Program-made: the position numbers and the translations under genes | NCBI GenBank assembly: GCA_938004025.1 | Contig: CALKXC010000300.1 | Location: 1 to 13,648, forward strand | DNA from: an uncultured Leucothrix sp. | GTDB taxonomy: Bacteria > Pseudomonadota > Gammaproteobacteria > Thiotrichales > Thiotrichaceae | DNA: 13,648 bases | Direction of reading: 5' to 3' | The notes under the pieces: model-generated | Seen by the model: the letters and a program-made list of their open reading frames with translations, nothing else | Database searches by the model: none | Told to the model about the DNA's origin: nothing | Shown: in pieces, positions 1-7,886 of the stretch | Layout of the letters: every line of letters begins with the position of its first letter | Numbering within the stretch: position 1 is the first letter of the stretch

Positions 1-1634
1 CGCTGCTCTGCGTCTTGCTTGCGTTTATCCTTACGATTTGCAGGCTTATCTTCTTCATTTACAGCATTTCGAGCTTGCTCTCTGGTTTTTATCCATTGAG
101 AGTAGTCATCTAAATCACCATCAAAGGGCTTTGCAACTCCCTCATCCACCATTACATACTCATCAGTAACAGTTTTCAGTAGGTGACGATCATGCGAAAC
201 AATAACCATCGCGCCTTCAAAAGCTTGTAAGGCCATACTTAAGGCATGGCGCATGTCTAAGTCTAAATGATTAGTAGGCTCATCAAGAAGCAATAAATTT
301 GGTCTTTGATAAACGGTTAAAGCCAACACTAGCCTTGCCTTTTCACCACCAGAAAATGGCGCAACTGCTTCATCGACTCGCTCCCCTTGAAAACCAAATC
401 CACCCAGGTAATTTCTTAAATCCTGCTCACGGGCTTCTTTATCGAGTTTGCGCATATGTGCTAGCGGCGACTGATCAATATGCAATTGCTCAATTTGGTG
501 CTGAGCAAAGTAGCCGATATGTAAGTCTTGGGCCATCCAAAGCTCACCAGCCATTGCCGGTAGCTCACCGGCTAAACACTTAATTAGAGTCGACTTACCG
601 GCGCCATTTGCACCAATCAAGCCAATACGCTGGCCCGGCATCAATTGCAGGTCAACATTGTTGATAATAGCGGTGTCGCCGTAACCAATCGACGCTTCGG
701 TAAGGTTAAACAAGCGATCGGGCAATTTACGAGGTGGAAAGAAGTTAAATTTAAACGGAGAATGGATATGTGCTTGAGCAACTAGCTCCATACGCTCCAA
801 CGCTTTCAATCGACTCTGTGCCTGACGGGCTTTAGTCGCCTGAGCTCGAAAACGATCGACATACTTTCTGATGTGTGCAACTTCTCGCTGCTGTCGCTCA
901 TAGGTACTTTGCTGCTGTGCTAAGCGCTCAGCTCTTAAACGCTCAAATGCTGAATAGTTGCCGCTGTATAAAGTTGCCTTATTGTGTTCGACGTGACAGA
1001 TATGGCTGGTGACTGCGTCAAGAAACTCCCGGTCATGAGAGATCAAAATCAAGGTGCCGGGATATTGAATCAGCCACTGTTGTAACCAAATTACAGCATC
1101 CAAATCTAAATGATTAGTTGGCTCATCTAGAAGCAAAAGATCGGAACGACACATCAAAGCTTGCGCGAGGTTAAGCCGCATACGCCAACCGCCTGAAAAG
1201 CTGTTGACTGGCAGTGCAAGCTGTTCGTTTTTAAAACCGAGACCTTGAAGCAGTGCAGCCGCACGATTTTCAGTAGTATAGCCATCGATCGCTTCAAGCT
1301 GGCTGAGCAGCTGCGCTAAGTGCTCACCTTCTGCTTCTTTCATTTGCACTTGTAATGATGCGAATTCAGCATCACCCAACAAAGCATACTCAAGCGCTGT
1401 TTGCTGACTATCGGAGGTGTGTTGGGCAACGTGTGCCATCACCCAATTGGGCGGCATGCTAAACTGACCGGCCTCCAACGATAGCTCCCCCCGAATTAAA
1501 GCAAACAGAGAGGATTTACCAGTGCCATTAGCGCCGGTTAAACCAATTTTTTGTCCGGGGTGAATGCTAAAGCTGCTGTCACCAATCAGCTCGCGACCAC
1601 CACGTCGCATCGATATGTCAGAAAATACCAGCAT
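1..1634 (-). CDS. yheS: ABC-F family ATPase, YheS type (3' end outside window)
   Basis: Soluble tandem ABC ATPase without membrane domains. ABC-F proteins bind the ribosomal E site and act on stalled or special translation states; a specific role for YheS is less well defined than for EttA. About 544 codons are visible, read from the start at 1634 to the left edge. The first ATPase domain has Walker A GANGTGKS at residues 34-41, signature FSGGW, and Walker B DLLLLDEPTNH. A charged helical linker rich in Arg and Gln follows. The second domain has GANGAGKST near residue 340, signature FSGGEKARL and a second LLLLDEPTNHLDLD, then switch SHDRHLL. The end of the visible part is the charged RKDKRKQDAEQR region, which resembles the start of the YheS C-terminal extension and argues against EttA or Uup. 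E. coli YheS is about 637 residues, so roughly 90 are missing. The start overlaps the orn stop by one base (TAATG), implying co-transcription and coupling. Confidence 0.93.
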   Translation of the reverse strand, partial: MLVFSDISMRRGGRELIGDSSFSIHPGQKIGLTGANGTGKSSLFALIRGELSLEAGQFSMPPNWVMAHVAQHTSDSQQTALEYALLGDAEFASLQVQMKEAEGEHLAQLLSQLEAIDGYTTENRAAALLQGLGFKNEQLALPVNSFSGGWRMRLNLAQALMCRSDLLLLDEPTNHLDLDAVIWLQQWLIQYPGTLILISHDREFLDAVTSHICHVEHNKATLYSGNYSAFERLRAERLAQQQSTYERQQREVAHIRKYVDRFRAQATKARQAQSRLKALERMELVAQAHIHSPFKFNFFPPRKLPDRLFNLTEASIGYGDTAIINNVDLQLMPGQRIGLIGANGAGKSTLIKCLAGELPAMAGELWMAQDLHIGYFAQHQIEQLHIDQSPLAHMRKLDKEAREQDLRNYLGGFGFQGERVDEAVAPFSGGEKARLVLALTVYQRPNLLLLDEPTNHLDLDMRHALSMALQAFEGAMVIVSHDRHLLKTVTDEYVMVDEGVAKPFDGDLDDYSQWIKTREQARNAVNEEDKPANRKDKRKQDAEQ

Positions 1635-2179
1635 TAGATAGACATTATCTCGGCGCGATAAAAACGCAACTCTTCAATCGAATCAACAATGTCATCCATC
1701 GCTAGATGTGAGCCTTTTTTCTTAAACTTAGAGGCCACGCCTGGCTTCCACCGGTTGGCCAACTCTTTAAGCGTACTAACGTCCAAATTACGATAATGAA
1801 AGTAATCTTCTAGCTCAGGCATGCAACGCGCCATAAAACGACGATCCTGACAGATGCTGTTACCAGCCATTGGCGACTTCCCTTTATCGACATACTGACT
1901 AAGGAAAGCAATGGTCTCCGCTTCAGCCTGAGCCTCGGTGTAGGTACTCGTGCGCACACGTTCAGTCAAACCTGAACCACCGTGTTGCTTAGTATTCCAA
2001 TCGTCCATGCCCGCTATAATTTCATCCGACTGATGAATGGCTATCATGGGTCCTTTTGCGAGTATATTTAGATCTTTGTCAGTCACGATGGTCGCAATCT
2101 CAATGATGAGATCATTAACAGTATCAAGCCCTGTCATTTCCAGATCAATCCAGATTAAATTATTGTTGTCTACAGTCAT
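1634..2179 (-). CDS. orn: Oligoribonuclease
   Basis: 3'-5' exoribonuclease of the DEDDh family that degrades 2-5 nt RNAs, including pGpG from cyclic-di-GMP breakdown, to mononucleotides in the cytoplasm. The protein is 181 residues, the usual length. The catalytic set is visible at the expected places: D12 and E14 in [11 protein letters not shown]112 in [10 protein letters not shown]158 and D163 in SHLAMDD. The conserved stretches [24 protein letters not shown] and RWKP are also intact. A purine-rich GAGAAG lies upstream of the start as a Shine-Dalgarno sequence. It is the first gene of a minus-strand pair with yheS and is divergent from the M48 protease 45 bp away. In many gammaproteobacteria orn sits beside rsgA, and here rsgA is two genes away on the opposite strand. 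Confidence 0.98.
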   Translation of the reverse strand: MTVDNNNLIWIDLEMTGLDTVNDLIIEIATIVTDKDLNILAKGPMIAIHQSDEIIAGMDDWNTKQHGGSGLTERVRTSTYTEAQAEAETIAFLSQYVDKGKSPMAGNSICQDRRFMARCMPELEDYFHYRNLDVSTLKELANRWKPGVASKFKKKGSHLAMDDIVDSIEELRFYRAEIMSI

Positions 2180-2224
2180 GGTTTATACTTTCTTCTCAAT
2201 TAGAATTTAGGACACTCTTTAACA
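2180..2224. promoter_or_regulatory. Divergent intergenic region between orn and the M48 protease
   Basis: These 45 AT-rich bases separate two divergent starts and should hold parts of both promoters. On the minus strand, TCTAAT (2203-2198) is a fair -10, with TTGTTA about 15 bases upstream as a sub-optimal -35 inside the M48 start region. On the plus strand TAGAAT (2201-2206) is a possible -10 but I see no good -35 for it. AGGA (2209-2212) is the only Shine-Dalgarno-like sequence before the M48 start, at a long spacing of 12. The assignments are inference from consensus only. Confidence 0.35.
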
Positions 2225-3463
2225 ATGCCTTTCTTCACGCTGATTTTTATTCTAGCAGTAATTGCCGCTATCGGCACCCAGCTGTGGCTATCCATTCGTC
2301 AATCAAAACACGTTGCTGAGCACCGTCCAGCGGTGCCTTCAGAGTTTTCAGAATCAATCACTTTAGAGGAGCACCAAAAGGCTGCTGATTATACACAGGC
2401 TAAAGGTGGTTTTGGTCGCAAAGAGCTTATTATTAGCACTGTTTTGTTGCTGTTTTGGACTCTTGGCGGTGGCTTAGCATGGCTAGATAGCCTTTGGGGT
2501 AACGCAGGTTTGAGCGAACTCTACAAAGGAACTGCCGTTATACTAAGTTTCATGCTGATTTCTAGCCTGATTGATATCCCTTCTTCGCTATATCGCACTT
2601 TTGTTATTGAAGAAAAGTTTGGCTTTAACAAATTAACCATCAAAACTTACCTAGTTGATTTAGTGAAAGGCACCCTGCTTTCTATCGTCATCGGCGTGCC
2701 GTTAATCATGCTGGTGTTGTGGTTGATGAATACGGCCGGCTCTTTATGGTGGGTTTATGCTTGGTTAGCAATTACAGCCTTTTCAATCATCATGATGTGG
2801 GCGTACCCAAAGTTTATTGCTCCAATATTTAACAAATTTACGCCTTTAGAAGAAGGTGAAGTGCTCAATAGGATCACCACTTTGCTTGAGCGAAACGGCT
2901 TTAGCTCAAACGGTGTGTTTATGATGGATGGCTCAAAGCGCTCTAGTCACGGTAATGCGTATTTCACAGGCTTTGGCAAAACCAAGCGCATTGTCTTTTT
3001 CGACACCTTACTTAAGCAACTCACTCCCACACAGATCGAAGCAGTGCTTGCCCACGAGTTAGGTCACTTCAAACATAAACATGTACTGAAGGGAATGGTG
3101 GTCTCAATGACCATGACTTTGGTCGGTTTTGGGGTACTGGCTTACCTCATGCAACAAGCATGGTTTTACACTCAACTTGGCGTAAATAATCAGACAACTT
3201 ACATGGCGTTGTTGCTATTTATGCTCGTTAGTCCTGTATTTACTTTTTTTATCGGACCCATAATGTCATGGTGGTCACGCAAGCATGAATTTGAAGCTGA
3301 TGCTTTTGCAGCAAAAGAATCAAGTGCTGAGGAACTCATCAGTGCACTTGTAGGTCTATACAAAAAGAACGCTGGCACATTAACGCCAGACCCAATGTAT
3401 TCAGCTTTCTACGATTCACACCCACCAGCCTCGATACGTATTGCCCATTTGAGAAGGCAGTAA
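2225..3463 (+). CDS. M48 family zinc metalloprotease, Ste24/CaaX-protease-like
   Basis: Membrane-embedded zinc endopeptidase of the M48 family. The 412 residues show the Ste24-type plan: hydrophobic segments near residues 4-22, 69-88, 102-120, 147-168 and 175-195 (an N-terminal CaaX-protease-like membrane domain), then the protease domain. The zinc site is HELGH at 277-281, with E357 in EFEADAFA as third ligand; NAYFTGFG at 244-251 and SHPPASIRIAHL near the C-terminus are typical of the family. Two more hydrophobic segments lie around 292-309 and 326-345. Bacteria lack classical CaaX prenylation, so the substrate is unknown; membrane-protein quality control is the reasonable guess by analogy with HtpX. 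It is longer than HtpX (about 290 residues) and carries the N-terminal domain HtpX lacks, so I leave the symbol empty. It heads the plus-strand block leading to the cytochrome and rsgA. Confidence 0.94.
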   Translation: MPFFTLIFILAVIAAIGTQLWLSIRQSKHVAEHRPAVPSEFSESITLEEHQKAADYTQAKGGFGRKELIISTVLLLFWTLGGGLAWLDSLWGNAGLSELYKGTAVILSFMLISSLIDIPSSLYRTFVIEEKFGFNKLTIKTYLVDLVKGTLLSIVIGVPLIMLVLWLMNTAGSLWWVYAWLAITAFSIIMMWAYPKFIAPIFNKFTPLEEGEVLNRITTLLERNGFSSNGVFMMDGSKRSSHGNAYFTGFGKTKRIVFFDTLLKQLTPTQIEAVLAHELGHFKHKHVLKGMVVSMTMTLVGFGVLAYLMQQAWFYTQLGVNNQTTYMALLLFMLVSPVFTFFIGPIMSWWSRKHEFEADAFAAKESSAEELISALVGLYKKNAGTLTPDPMYSAFYDSHPPASIRIAHLRRQ

Positions 3464-3478
3464 CCCTACCCTAGGGTT
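3462..3478 (+). repeat. Inverted repeat/hairpin at the end of the M48 gene
   Basis: Perfect 7-bp arms AACCCTA and TAGGGTT around a CCC loop; the first arm starts inside the TAA stop codon of the M48 gene. The core ACCCTAGGGT (3468-3477) is also a perfect 10-bp palindrome. No run of T follows, so it is not a standard intrinsic terminator. It may be an mRNA 3'-end or processing hairpin between the protease and cytochrome genes, or a protein-binding site. Confidence 0.5.
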
Positions 3479-3516
3479 CGATTAAGAGCGATTGCAGCTG
3501 GTGGAATTCAACAATT

Positions 3517-3523
3517 GGGAGAG
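3517..3523 (+). promoter_or_regulatory. Shine-Dalgarno site that fixes the cytochrome start
   Basis: GGGAGAG lies 4 bases before the ATG at 3528. The longer reading starting at 3492 has no such site and would put 12 residues containing NNWER in front of the signal peptide, so 3528 is preferred. Confidence 0.75.
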
Positions 3524-3527
3524 ACAA

Positions 3528-3815
3528 ATGTTAAGAACACCACTAGCGATCGCTTTACTTATCTTCGCCGGCAATAGTTTTGCTGCGGGCGATGCCAGCA
3601 AAGGCGAAACGCTATTTTCTAATGCAAAGTGCTTAATCTGCCATGGAACTGAAGCTTATACTGCACCCGATCGAATAATTAATGATTTGACTGCGCTTGA
3701 GGAGCAAGTTAGATTCTGCGACACAAGGCTCAATGCAAACTGGTTTGATGAGGATATTCATGACGTTGTCGCCTATTTAAACCAACAATACTACAAGTTT
3801 CCAACCCCCGAATAA
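3528..3815 (+). CDS. Small exported monohaem c-type cytochrome
   Basis: Predicted periplasmic electron carrier of 95 residues. Residues 1-20 are a signal peptide (MLRT, hydrophobic LAIALLIF, cleavage around SFA-A). The mature part starts GDASKGETLF, as in class I cytochromes c, and has one haem-binding motif CLICH (C35, C38, H39). The C-terminal helix is D-V-V-A-Y-L-N with YYKF near the end. The mature part contains no methionine, so the usual distal Met ligand is absent; a third cysteine, C64 in VRFCDT, follows instead. The pattern of PDR, L-EEQV, C, NWFDED and YLNQQYYKF matches small cytochromes of proteobacteria as I remember them, but the redox partner is unknown. It lies 64 bp after the M48 gene and its stop is joined to a tiny ORF leading into rsgA. 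Confidence 0.85.
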   Translation: MLRTPLAIALLIFAGNSFAAGDASKGETLFSNAKCLICHGTEAYTAPDRIINDLTALEEQVRFCDTRLNANWFDEDIHDVVAYLNQQYYKFPTPE

Positions 3816-3850
3816 TGGCGAACCTAATGCATAATTCATCCGCTACATGA
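3815..3850 (+). other. Possible 11-codon coupling ORF between the cytochrome and rsgA
   Basis: ATG at 3815 overlaps the TAA stop of the cytochrome gene as TAATG. The reading frame encodes MANLMHNSSAT and ends in TGA at 3848-3850, which overlaps the rsgA ATG at 3847 as ATGA. rsgA has no clear Shine-Dalgarno sequence of its own, so ribosomes may pass from the cytochrome through this mini-ORF into rsgA by termination-reinitiation. The overlaps are seen directly; translation and function are inference, and overlaps of this kind can arise by chance. Confidence 0.3.
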
Positions 3851-4749
3851 GCAGTACTACTGCTCAAGAAGAAAATAAAGGTACCGGCCGAGTCATTACT
3901 CGGTTTGGTGCTGAACTGCTCATTCAATGTACTGATAAAACCTCTCTTCGCTGTACAACAAAACGTAAGCTAGACAATGCAGCTTGTGGCGACTGGGTTG
4001 ATTGGCAACGCAATCAGACCGGCACCGCTAGAATTGACAAGATTCATCCCCGAAAAAATGCTCTCACCCGCCTCACCTATCGAGGTAGGGCTAATACTAT
4101 TGCTGCTAATATAGACCAACTCATAATCGTGAGCTCATGGCTACCTGAGCCGTTTTGGGACTTAGTGGATCGCTACCTCATCGCTGCTGAAATGTTATCT
4201 GCTGAAGCGGTAATTGTGATCAACAAGCAAGACCTTGCAGAGCAATATGCAACTGAAGCTGATTGGGAAGCATTAGCTGAGTATGAAGCAATCGGGTATA
4301 CCGTTTTGCATATGAATACAAAAGACAACACCGGCACCGAAGCATTAAGACAGCACATGCGCGGTAAAACTAATATTTTGCTTGGCCGGTCTGGCGTCGG
4401 TAAATCGTCGATCGCTAATAGAATCATGCCAGATGCCAGCATATTGACTGCGGATATTTCTGATTCAGGCGAGGGCCGCCATACTACAACGACAGCAACC
4501 CTGTATGATTTAGGCGAGGAAGTTTATCTAATGGATTCACCAGGAGTGCGTGACTACGCCCCTGATAATCTAGATGCTATTAAACTAGCCAATGGCTATC
4601 GTGAATTTAAACCTTTCATGAATGATTGTCACTTTAGTAACTGCACTCACAATCATGAACCTAAGTGTAGTGTTCGCAGCGCGGCAGAGTCTGGAAGCAT
4701 CTCTTCGAACAGATACCAACGATATCTGGACGCCCTGAACAATTTGTAA
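3847..4749 (+). CDS. rsgA: Ribosome small subunit-dependent GTPase RsgA (YjeQ)
   Basis: Circularly permuted GTPase that checks late maturation of the 30S ribosomal subunit and leaves it on GTP hydrolysis. The 300 residues are near the short end of the family (B. subtilis about 298, E. coli about 350). An N-terminal OB-fold (about residues 12-70, GTGRVITRFGAELL onward) is followed by the permuted G motifs: G4 NKQD at 126-129, G1 GRSGVGKSS at 180-188, G2 GRHTTTTA around 210-217, and G3 DSPGVRD at 230-236. The C-terminal zinc knuckle is complete: C261, C266, H268, C274. No convincing Shine-Dalgarno sequence precedes the ATG; the start overlaps a mini-ORF by ATGA. Proximity to orn is common in gammaproteobacteria, though here an M48 protease and a cytochrome stand between them. 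Confidence 0.97.
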   Translation: MSSTTAQEENKGTGRVITRFGAELLIQCTDKTSLRCTTKRKLDNAACGDWVDWQRNQTGTARIDKIHPRKNALTRLTYRGRANTIAANIDQLIIVSSWLPEPFWDLVDRYLIAAEMLSAEAVIVINKQDLAEQYATEADWEALAEYEAIGYTVLHMNTKDNTGTEALRQHMRGKTNILLGRSGVGKSSIANRIMPDASILTADISDSGEGRHTTTTATLYDLGEEVYLMDSPGVRDYAPDNLDAIKLANGYREFKPFMNDCHFSNCTHNHEPKCSVRSAAESGSISSNRYQRYLDALNNL

Positions 4750-4759
4750 TCTTCTTTTA

Positions 4760-4788
4760 TTGATAGGCCTAACGCTAAATGCGATGAT
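4760..4788 (+). promoter_or_regulatory. Candidate sigma-70 promoter for slt-gspKLMN
   Basis: TTGATA (4760-4765, five of six matches to the -35 consensus) and GATGAT (4783-4788, four of six to the -10) are separated by an ideal 17 bases. It lies just after rsgA in the 73-bp gap before slt, the only sizeable gap ahead of the slt-gsp genes. Prediction from consensus only; read-through from rsgA is also possible, as I see no terminator in the gap. Confidence 0.35.
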
Positions 4789-4822
4789 AGTCGCCGGACT
4801 TAATATAAAAATACGGTGCTAA

Positions 4823-6745
4823 ATGCCAACCTCTCGGATTGTTTTACTTTGCTTAAGCCTGCTTTTGAGCACACACGCTAATGCCTACTCGGCAGACGAA
4901 CGTGCGGATTTCGAAGCAGTTTACTCCCAATTAAAAGCGGGAAAAACGACCGATATCAGTCGATTTAAATCGCACATACTTTATCCGTATCTCGAATACG
5001 AGCAGCTTACACAGAATATCTCTGATGTATCGACACAAACAATGGAAAGCTACATTGCTCGATATACAGACTCCCCGTTAAGCAAACAACTGAAGACTCA
5101 CTTAATCAAGCGTTTCAACGACGAAGGCCAGTGGGATAAAACATTCCTGCAGTTTGGTGATGAGCCCGATACGATAAAAGCACGGTGCCTGCATCTAGAA
5201 GCCCGCATTCAACTCGGCGAAGGCAAAACTGCCTTAAACAAAGCTAAATCAATATGGATGTCAGGTAGAGATCGACCCAGTGAATGCGACGCGCTTTTTG
5301 CCATTTTAAAAAAACAAGGCTTCATCAATCGCGATGACCACTGGGAGCGTATTAGCCTAGCAATCGACAGAGGTGCAACCAGCCTTGCTAAAAGCCTCTC
5401 TCAACAACTTAGCCGCAGCGATAGAAACTTAACTAAAGTCTGGATTAGTGCACGCAGAAAACCTGAAAAAGCACTTCAAAGTAAAACGCTAAACAAAGAC
5501 AATGCCAAAACGCGTGATGTCGCTGCCTACGCGATAAAAAGGATCGCCCGCAAAGATACTGATAAAGCACGAACGGCTTACCGAAAAGCGCTAAGAACCT
5601 ATAAATTTCCAACCTCGCAACAAGCGGAAATCAATCGTTACATTGCGATTAGAGATGCGCTTGATCATGAGCCTCATGCGCTGAACAGCCTATCTGCGGT
5701 ACCAGAAGAATTTCAGGACCTGCAAACTAAAGAATGGATTGTTCGACTGGCTGTTAGACAAGGCAACTGGAAAAAGGCACTGGGTGCCGTTAACTCCATG
5801 TCTGCCGATGAACAAGACTCCAGTAAATGGAAATACTGGAAAGCACGCAGCCTAGAAGCAGAAAAACAAACCGCTCAAGCAAAAGAGCTTTATCAATCAC
5901 TGACAGAGAATGCTTCTTTCTATGGGTTTCTCGCAGCAGATCATTTAAATCAGCCCTATACGATGCTTGAGCATCGTCATCCTAACCTTAGTCAAATAAC
6001 ACCCAAGCTGTCAGCAAGCCTCGGAGTACAGCGTGCTCTTGAACTGCTCGCAATGGACATGAAAGCGAAAGGCCGAGCGGAATGGTTTAATGCACTTGAT
6101 GCTAAAAATAAAAACCAGATGCTTGCCGCAACCAAACTCGCACAGGATAACGGCTTTTACTTTACCTCAATTCTCACCCTGTCAAAGGCAAAAGCTTGGA
6201 ATCAAGTTGAGCTGCGCTTCCCAATGGCCTATGAACCGTTAGTTCGCGATGAAGCAAACCAACAAGACGTCCCCCCTGCGCTAATTTACGGTGTCATCAG
6301 ACGTGAAAGTGCTTTTGATCCTGATATAGTCTCCAGCGCTAAGGCTCAAGGGTTGATGCAACTTATTCCTCCTACTGCAAAGCAAGTGGCGAGAGGTCTC
6401 AAGCTAAAGCCACTTAGCCGCAAGCAAGTGTTTGTCCCTGAGACTAATATCAAACTGGGTACCGCTTATCTTAAAACCTTGTTAGAACGCTTCAATCAGA
6501 ACTACGCTTTAGCAACAGCCTCCTACAACGCAGGCCCACATCGTATGCCTAAATGGGCACCAGATTATCCGTTAGAAGCCGCCCGTTGGGTTGAGAGCAT
6601 TCCATTCAATGAAACGAGAAATTATGTTCAAGCAGTATTAGGCTATATGACGATTTACGAATACAAACTCAATGGTGGCAACGAATCTCAAGTGACCCGT
6701 ATCAGTCGCCGGCTGAGCCCAATCAAACCAAGCTATGATCGCTAA
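4823..6745 (+). CDS. slt: Soluble lytic murein transglycosylase (Slt70 type)
   Basis: Periplasmic enzyme that cleaves the MurNAc-GlcNAc bond of peptidoglycan with formation of 1,6-anhydro-MurNAc. At 640 residues it is close to E. coli Slt70. A signal peptide covers residues 1-21 (MPTSR, then hydrophobic IVLLCLSLLLS, cleavage after ANA). Residues about 25-470 are the alpha-helical superhelical domain that forms the Slt ring, with a linker region around 340-475. The catalytic family 1A domain is at about 475-625: catalytic E495 in VIRRESAFDP, GLMQLIPPTA at 510-519, SYNAG at 567-571 and NETRNYV at 596-602. The Shine-Dalgarno site is weak (GGTG). Its last 11 bases overlap the gspK start, so it appears to be the first gene of a gspKLMN operon. 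It has the full housekeeping architecture, unlike the short specialised transglycosylases of type III and IV secretion systems. Confidence 0.95.
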   Translation: MPTSRIVLLCLSLLLSTHANAYSADERADFEAVYSQLKAGKTTDISRFKSHILYPYLEYEQLTQNISDVSTQTMESYIARYTDSPLSKQLKTHLIKRFNDEGQWDKTFLQFGDEPDTIKARCLHLEARIQLGEGKTALNKAKSIWMSGRDRPSECDALFAILKKQGFINRDDHWERISLAIDRGATSLAKSLSQQLSRSDRNLTKVWISARRKPEKALQSKTLNKDNAKTRDVAAYAIKRIARKDTDKARTAYRKALRTYKFPTSQQAEINRYIAIRDALDHEPHALNSLSAVPEEFQDLQTKEWIVRLAVRQGNWKKALGAVNSMSADEQDSSKWKYWKARSLEAEKQTAQAKELYQSLTENASFYGFLAADHLNQPYTMLEHRHPNLSQITPKLSASLGVQRALELLAMDMKAKGRAEWFNALDAKNKNQMLAATKLAQDNGFYFTSILTLSKAKAWNQVELRFPMAYEPLVRDEANQQDVPPALIYGVIRRESAFDPDIVSSAKAQGLMQLIPPTAKQVARGLKLKPLSRKQVFVPETNIKLGTAYLKTLLERFNQNYALATASYNAGPHRMPKWAPDYPLEAARWVESIPFNETRNYVQAVLGYMTIYEYKLNGGNESQVTRISRRLSPIKPSYDR

Positions 6746-7886
6746 AGGATACCCCATACAACATCGCACTAAACAGCGTTTTTATCGTTCACCTAAGCGA
6801 CAGCAAGGTGCTGCGTTACTTATTGCGCTGGTTATTATGACGATTGCAGTAGGTATTTCGGCAAACATGATGTTTCGCCAACAGTTACACACAAAGCTAG
6901 CAAGTAATATCAGCAACCTTGAGCAGGCTTATCCCTATGCAACTGCACTTGAAGACTTCTCAAGAACCGTGCTTGCAAGAGACTTTGAAGACGAACCGGG
7001 CACTGATAATTTAACTGAAGCTTGGGCTACGGAGTTGCCACCTATTCCAATACCCGGTGGAACCATGACTGGTCGTCTTTATGACCTGCAAGCCAAGTTA
7101 AATCTGAATAACTTATACCCTCCTGAGAAACCCATTGAGGAAGAAACTGAGGAGCAGGCAACGGCGGCTGAAGGTGAAGGTCAGGGTGAAGCAGAACCGC
7201 TTACAGCGGAAGAAATTAGACTGCGTAAAGATCAGAATCGATATATATACGCTCAGCTAAGAACTATACGCCTACTTGAAACCATTGATCCTGATGAAGA
7301 ATTAGGCCCTGCAGCAAACTTTGCCGATACGGTGCAAGACTGGATAGATGAAGACACCAATACCAGCCCAGGTGGTGCTGAGTCTGACTACTATCAATCG
7401 CAGGACCCGGGATATAACACCGCCAACAGCTTCCTTGTCAGCGACACTGAATTACGCCTACTAAAAGACGTCGATACTGAAACCTTCAAGCTGCTTAGAA
7501 AGTATTTTACCGCTTTGCCGGAATACGCTGAGATTAATGTCAATACCGCCCCTATTGAGGTGATACAGTCATTAGGATTTACACCAGAACAAGCCGAAAA
7601 TATCGTTTCCGTCAGGGATGAAGAACCGTTTGAAAGCATGGAAAGCTTTCTATCACTGGCAGTAGTCAGCGAAGCAACACAAGCCCCAGAAGGTGAACAG
7701 CCAGCAGTGTACGAAGAGTATATTTCGGTTACTTCAAAATACTTCCTACTTCAAGGCGAGATAAACATAGGCACCGCCCGCCTGTATTTGAATAGTATTT
7801 TGCATCGAAACGATGGTAAAGTTGCGGTAGTTTCTAGGGATTTCAGCAATCAACAAGTCGAACAAATCAAAGAGCCAGAAGAATAA
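6735..7886 (+). CDS. gspK: Type II secretion system minor pseudopilin GspK
   Basis: Largest minor pseudopilin, thought to cap the T2SS pseudopilus tip with GspI and GspJ. The 383 residues begin with a basic leader ending KRQQG; prepilin peptidase cleavage is predicted after G25, giving a mature AALLIALVIMTIAVG helix. Position +5 is Ile, not Glu, as is characteristic of GspK. The periplasmic part contains the GspK hallmark INVNTAPIEVIQSLGFT (267-283), a helix-hairpin-helix-like segment, and NFADTVQDWID-DTN (195-209). The leader of 25 residues is long, but there is no downstream in-frame ATG, GTG or TTG before the cleavage site. Residues 131-160 are a low-complexity acidic stretch with 12 Glu. 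The gene overlaps slt by 11 bases and has no obvious Shine-Dalgarno site, suggesting translational coupling. The gspH-I-J genes that normally precede it are absent here. Confidence 0.93.
   Translation: MIAKGYPIQHRTKQRFYRSPKRQQGAALLIALVIMTIAVGISANMMFRQQLHTKLASNISNLEQAYPYATALEDFSRTVLARDFEDEPGTDNLTEAWATELPPIPIPGGTMTGRLYDLQAKLNLNNLYPPEKPIEEETEEQATAAEGEGQGEAEPLTAEEIRLRKDQNRYIYAQLRTIRLLETIDPDEELGPAANFADTVQDWIDEDTNTSPGGAESDYYQSQDPGYNTANSFLVSDTELRLLKDVDTETFKLLRKYFTALPEYAEINVNTAPIEVIQSLGFTPEQAENIVSVRDEEPFESMESFLSLAVVSEATQAPEGEQPAVYEEYISVTSKYFLLQGEINIGTARLYLNSILHRNDGKVAVVSRDFSNQQVEQIKEPEE

Noticed and set aside
299..583. Plus-strand ORF of 94 codons
   Set aside because: It lies wholly inside the minus-strand ABC-F gene, which has all its motifs; it resembles no family I know.
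3462..3478. Intrinsic terminator after the M48 gene
   Set aside because: The hairpin is real but no U-tract follows, so I list it only as an inverted repeat.
3492..3527. Longer N-terminus for the cytochrome starting at 3492
   Set aside because: It has no ribosome site and puts charged residues before an otherwise complete signal peptide; ATG 3528 has GGGAGAG at good spacing.
3730..3927. Minus-strand ORF across the cytochrome-rsgA junction
   Set aside because: It is antisense to two well-supported genes and has no recognisable domain or ribosome site.
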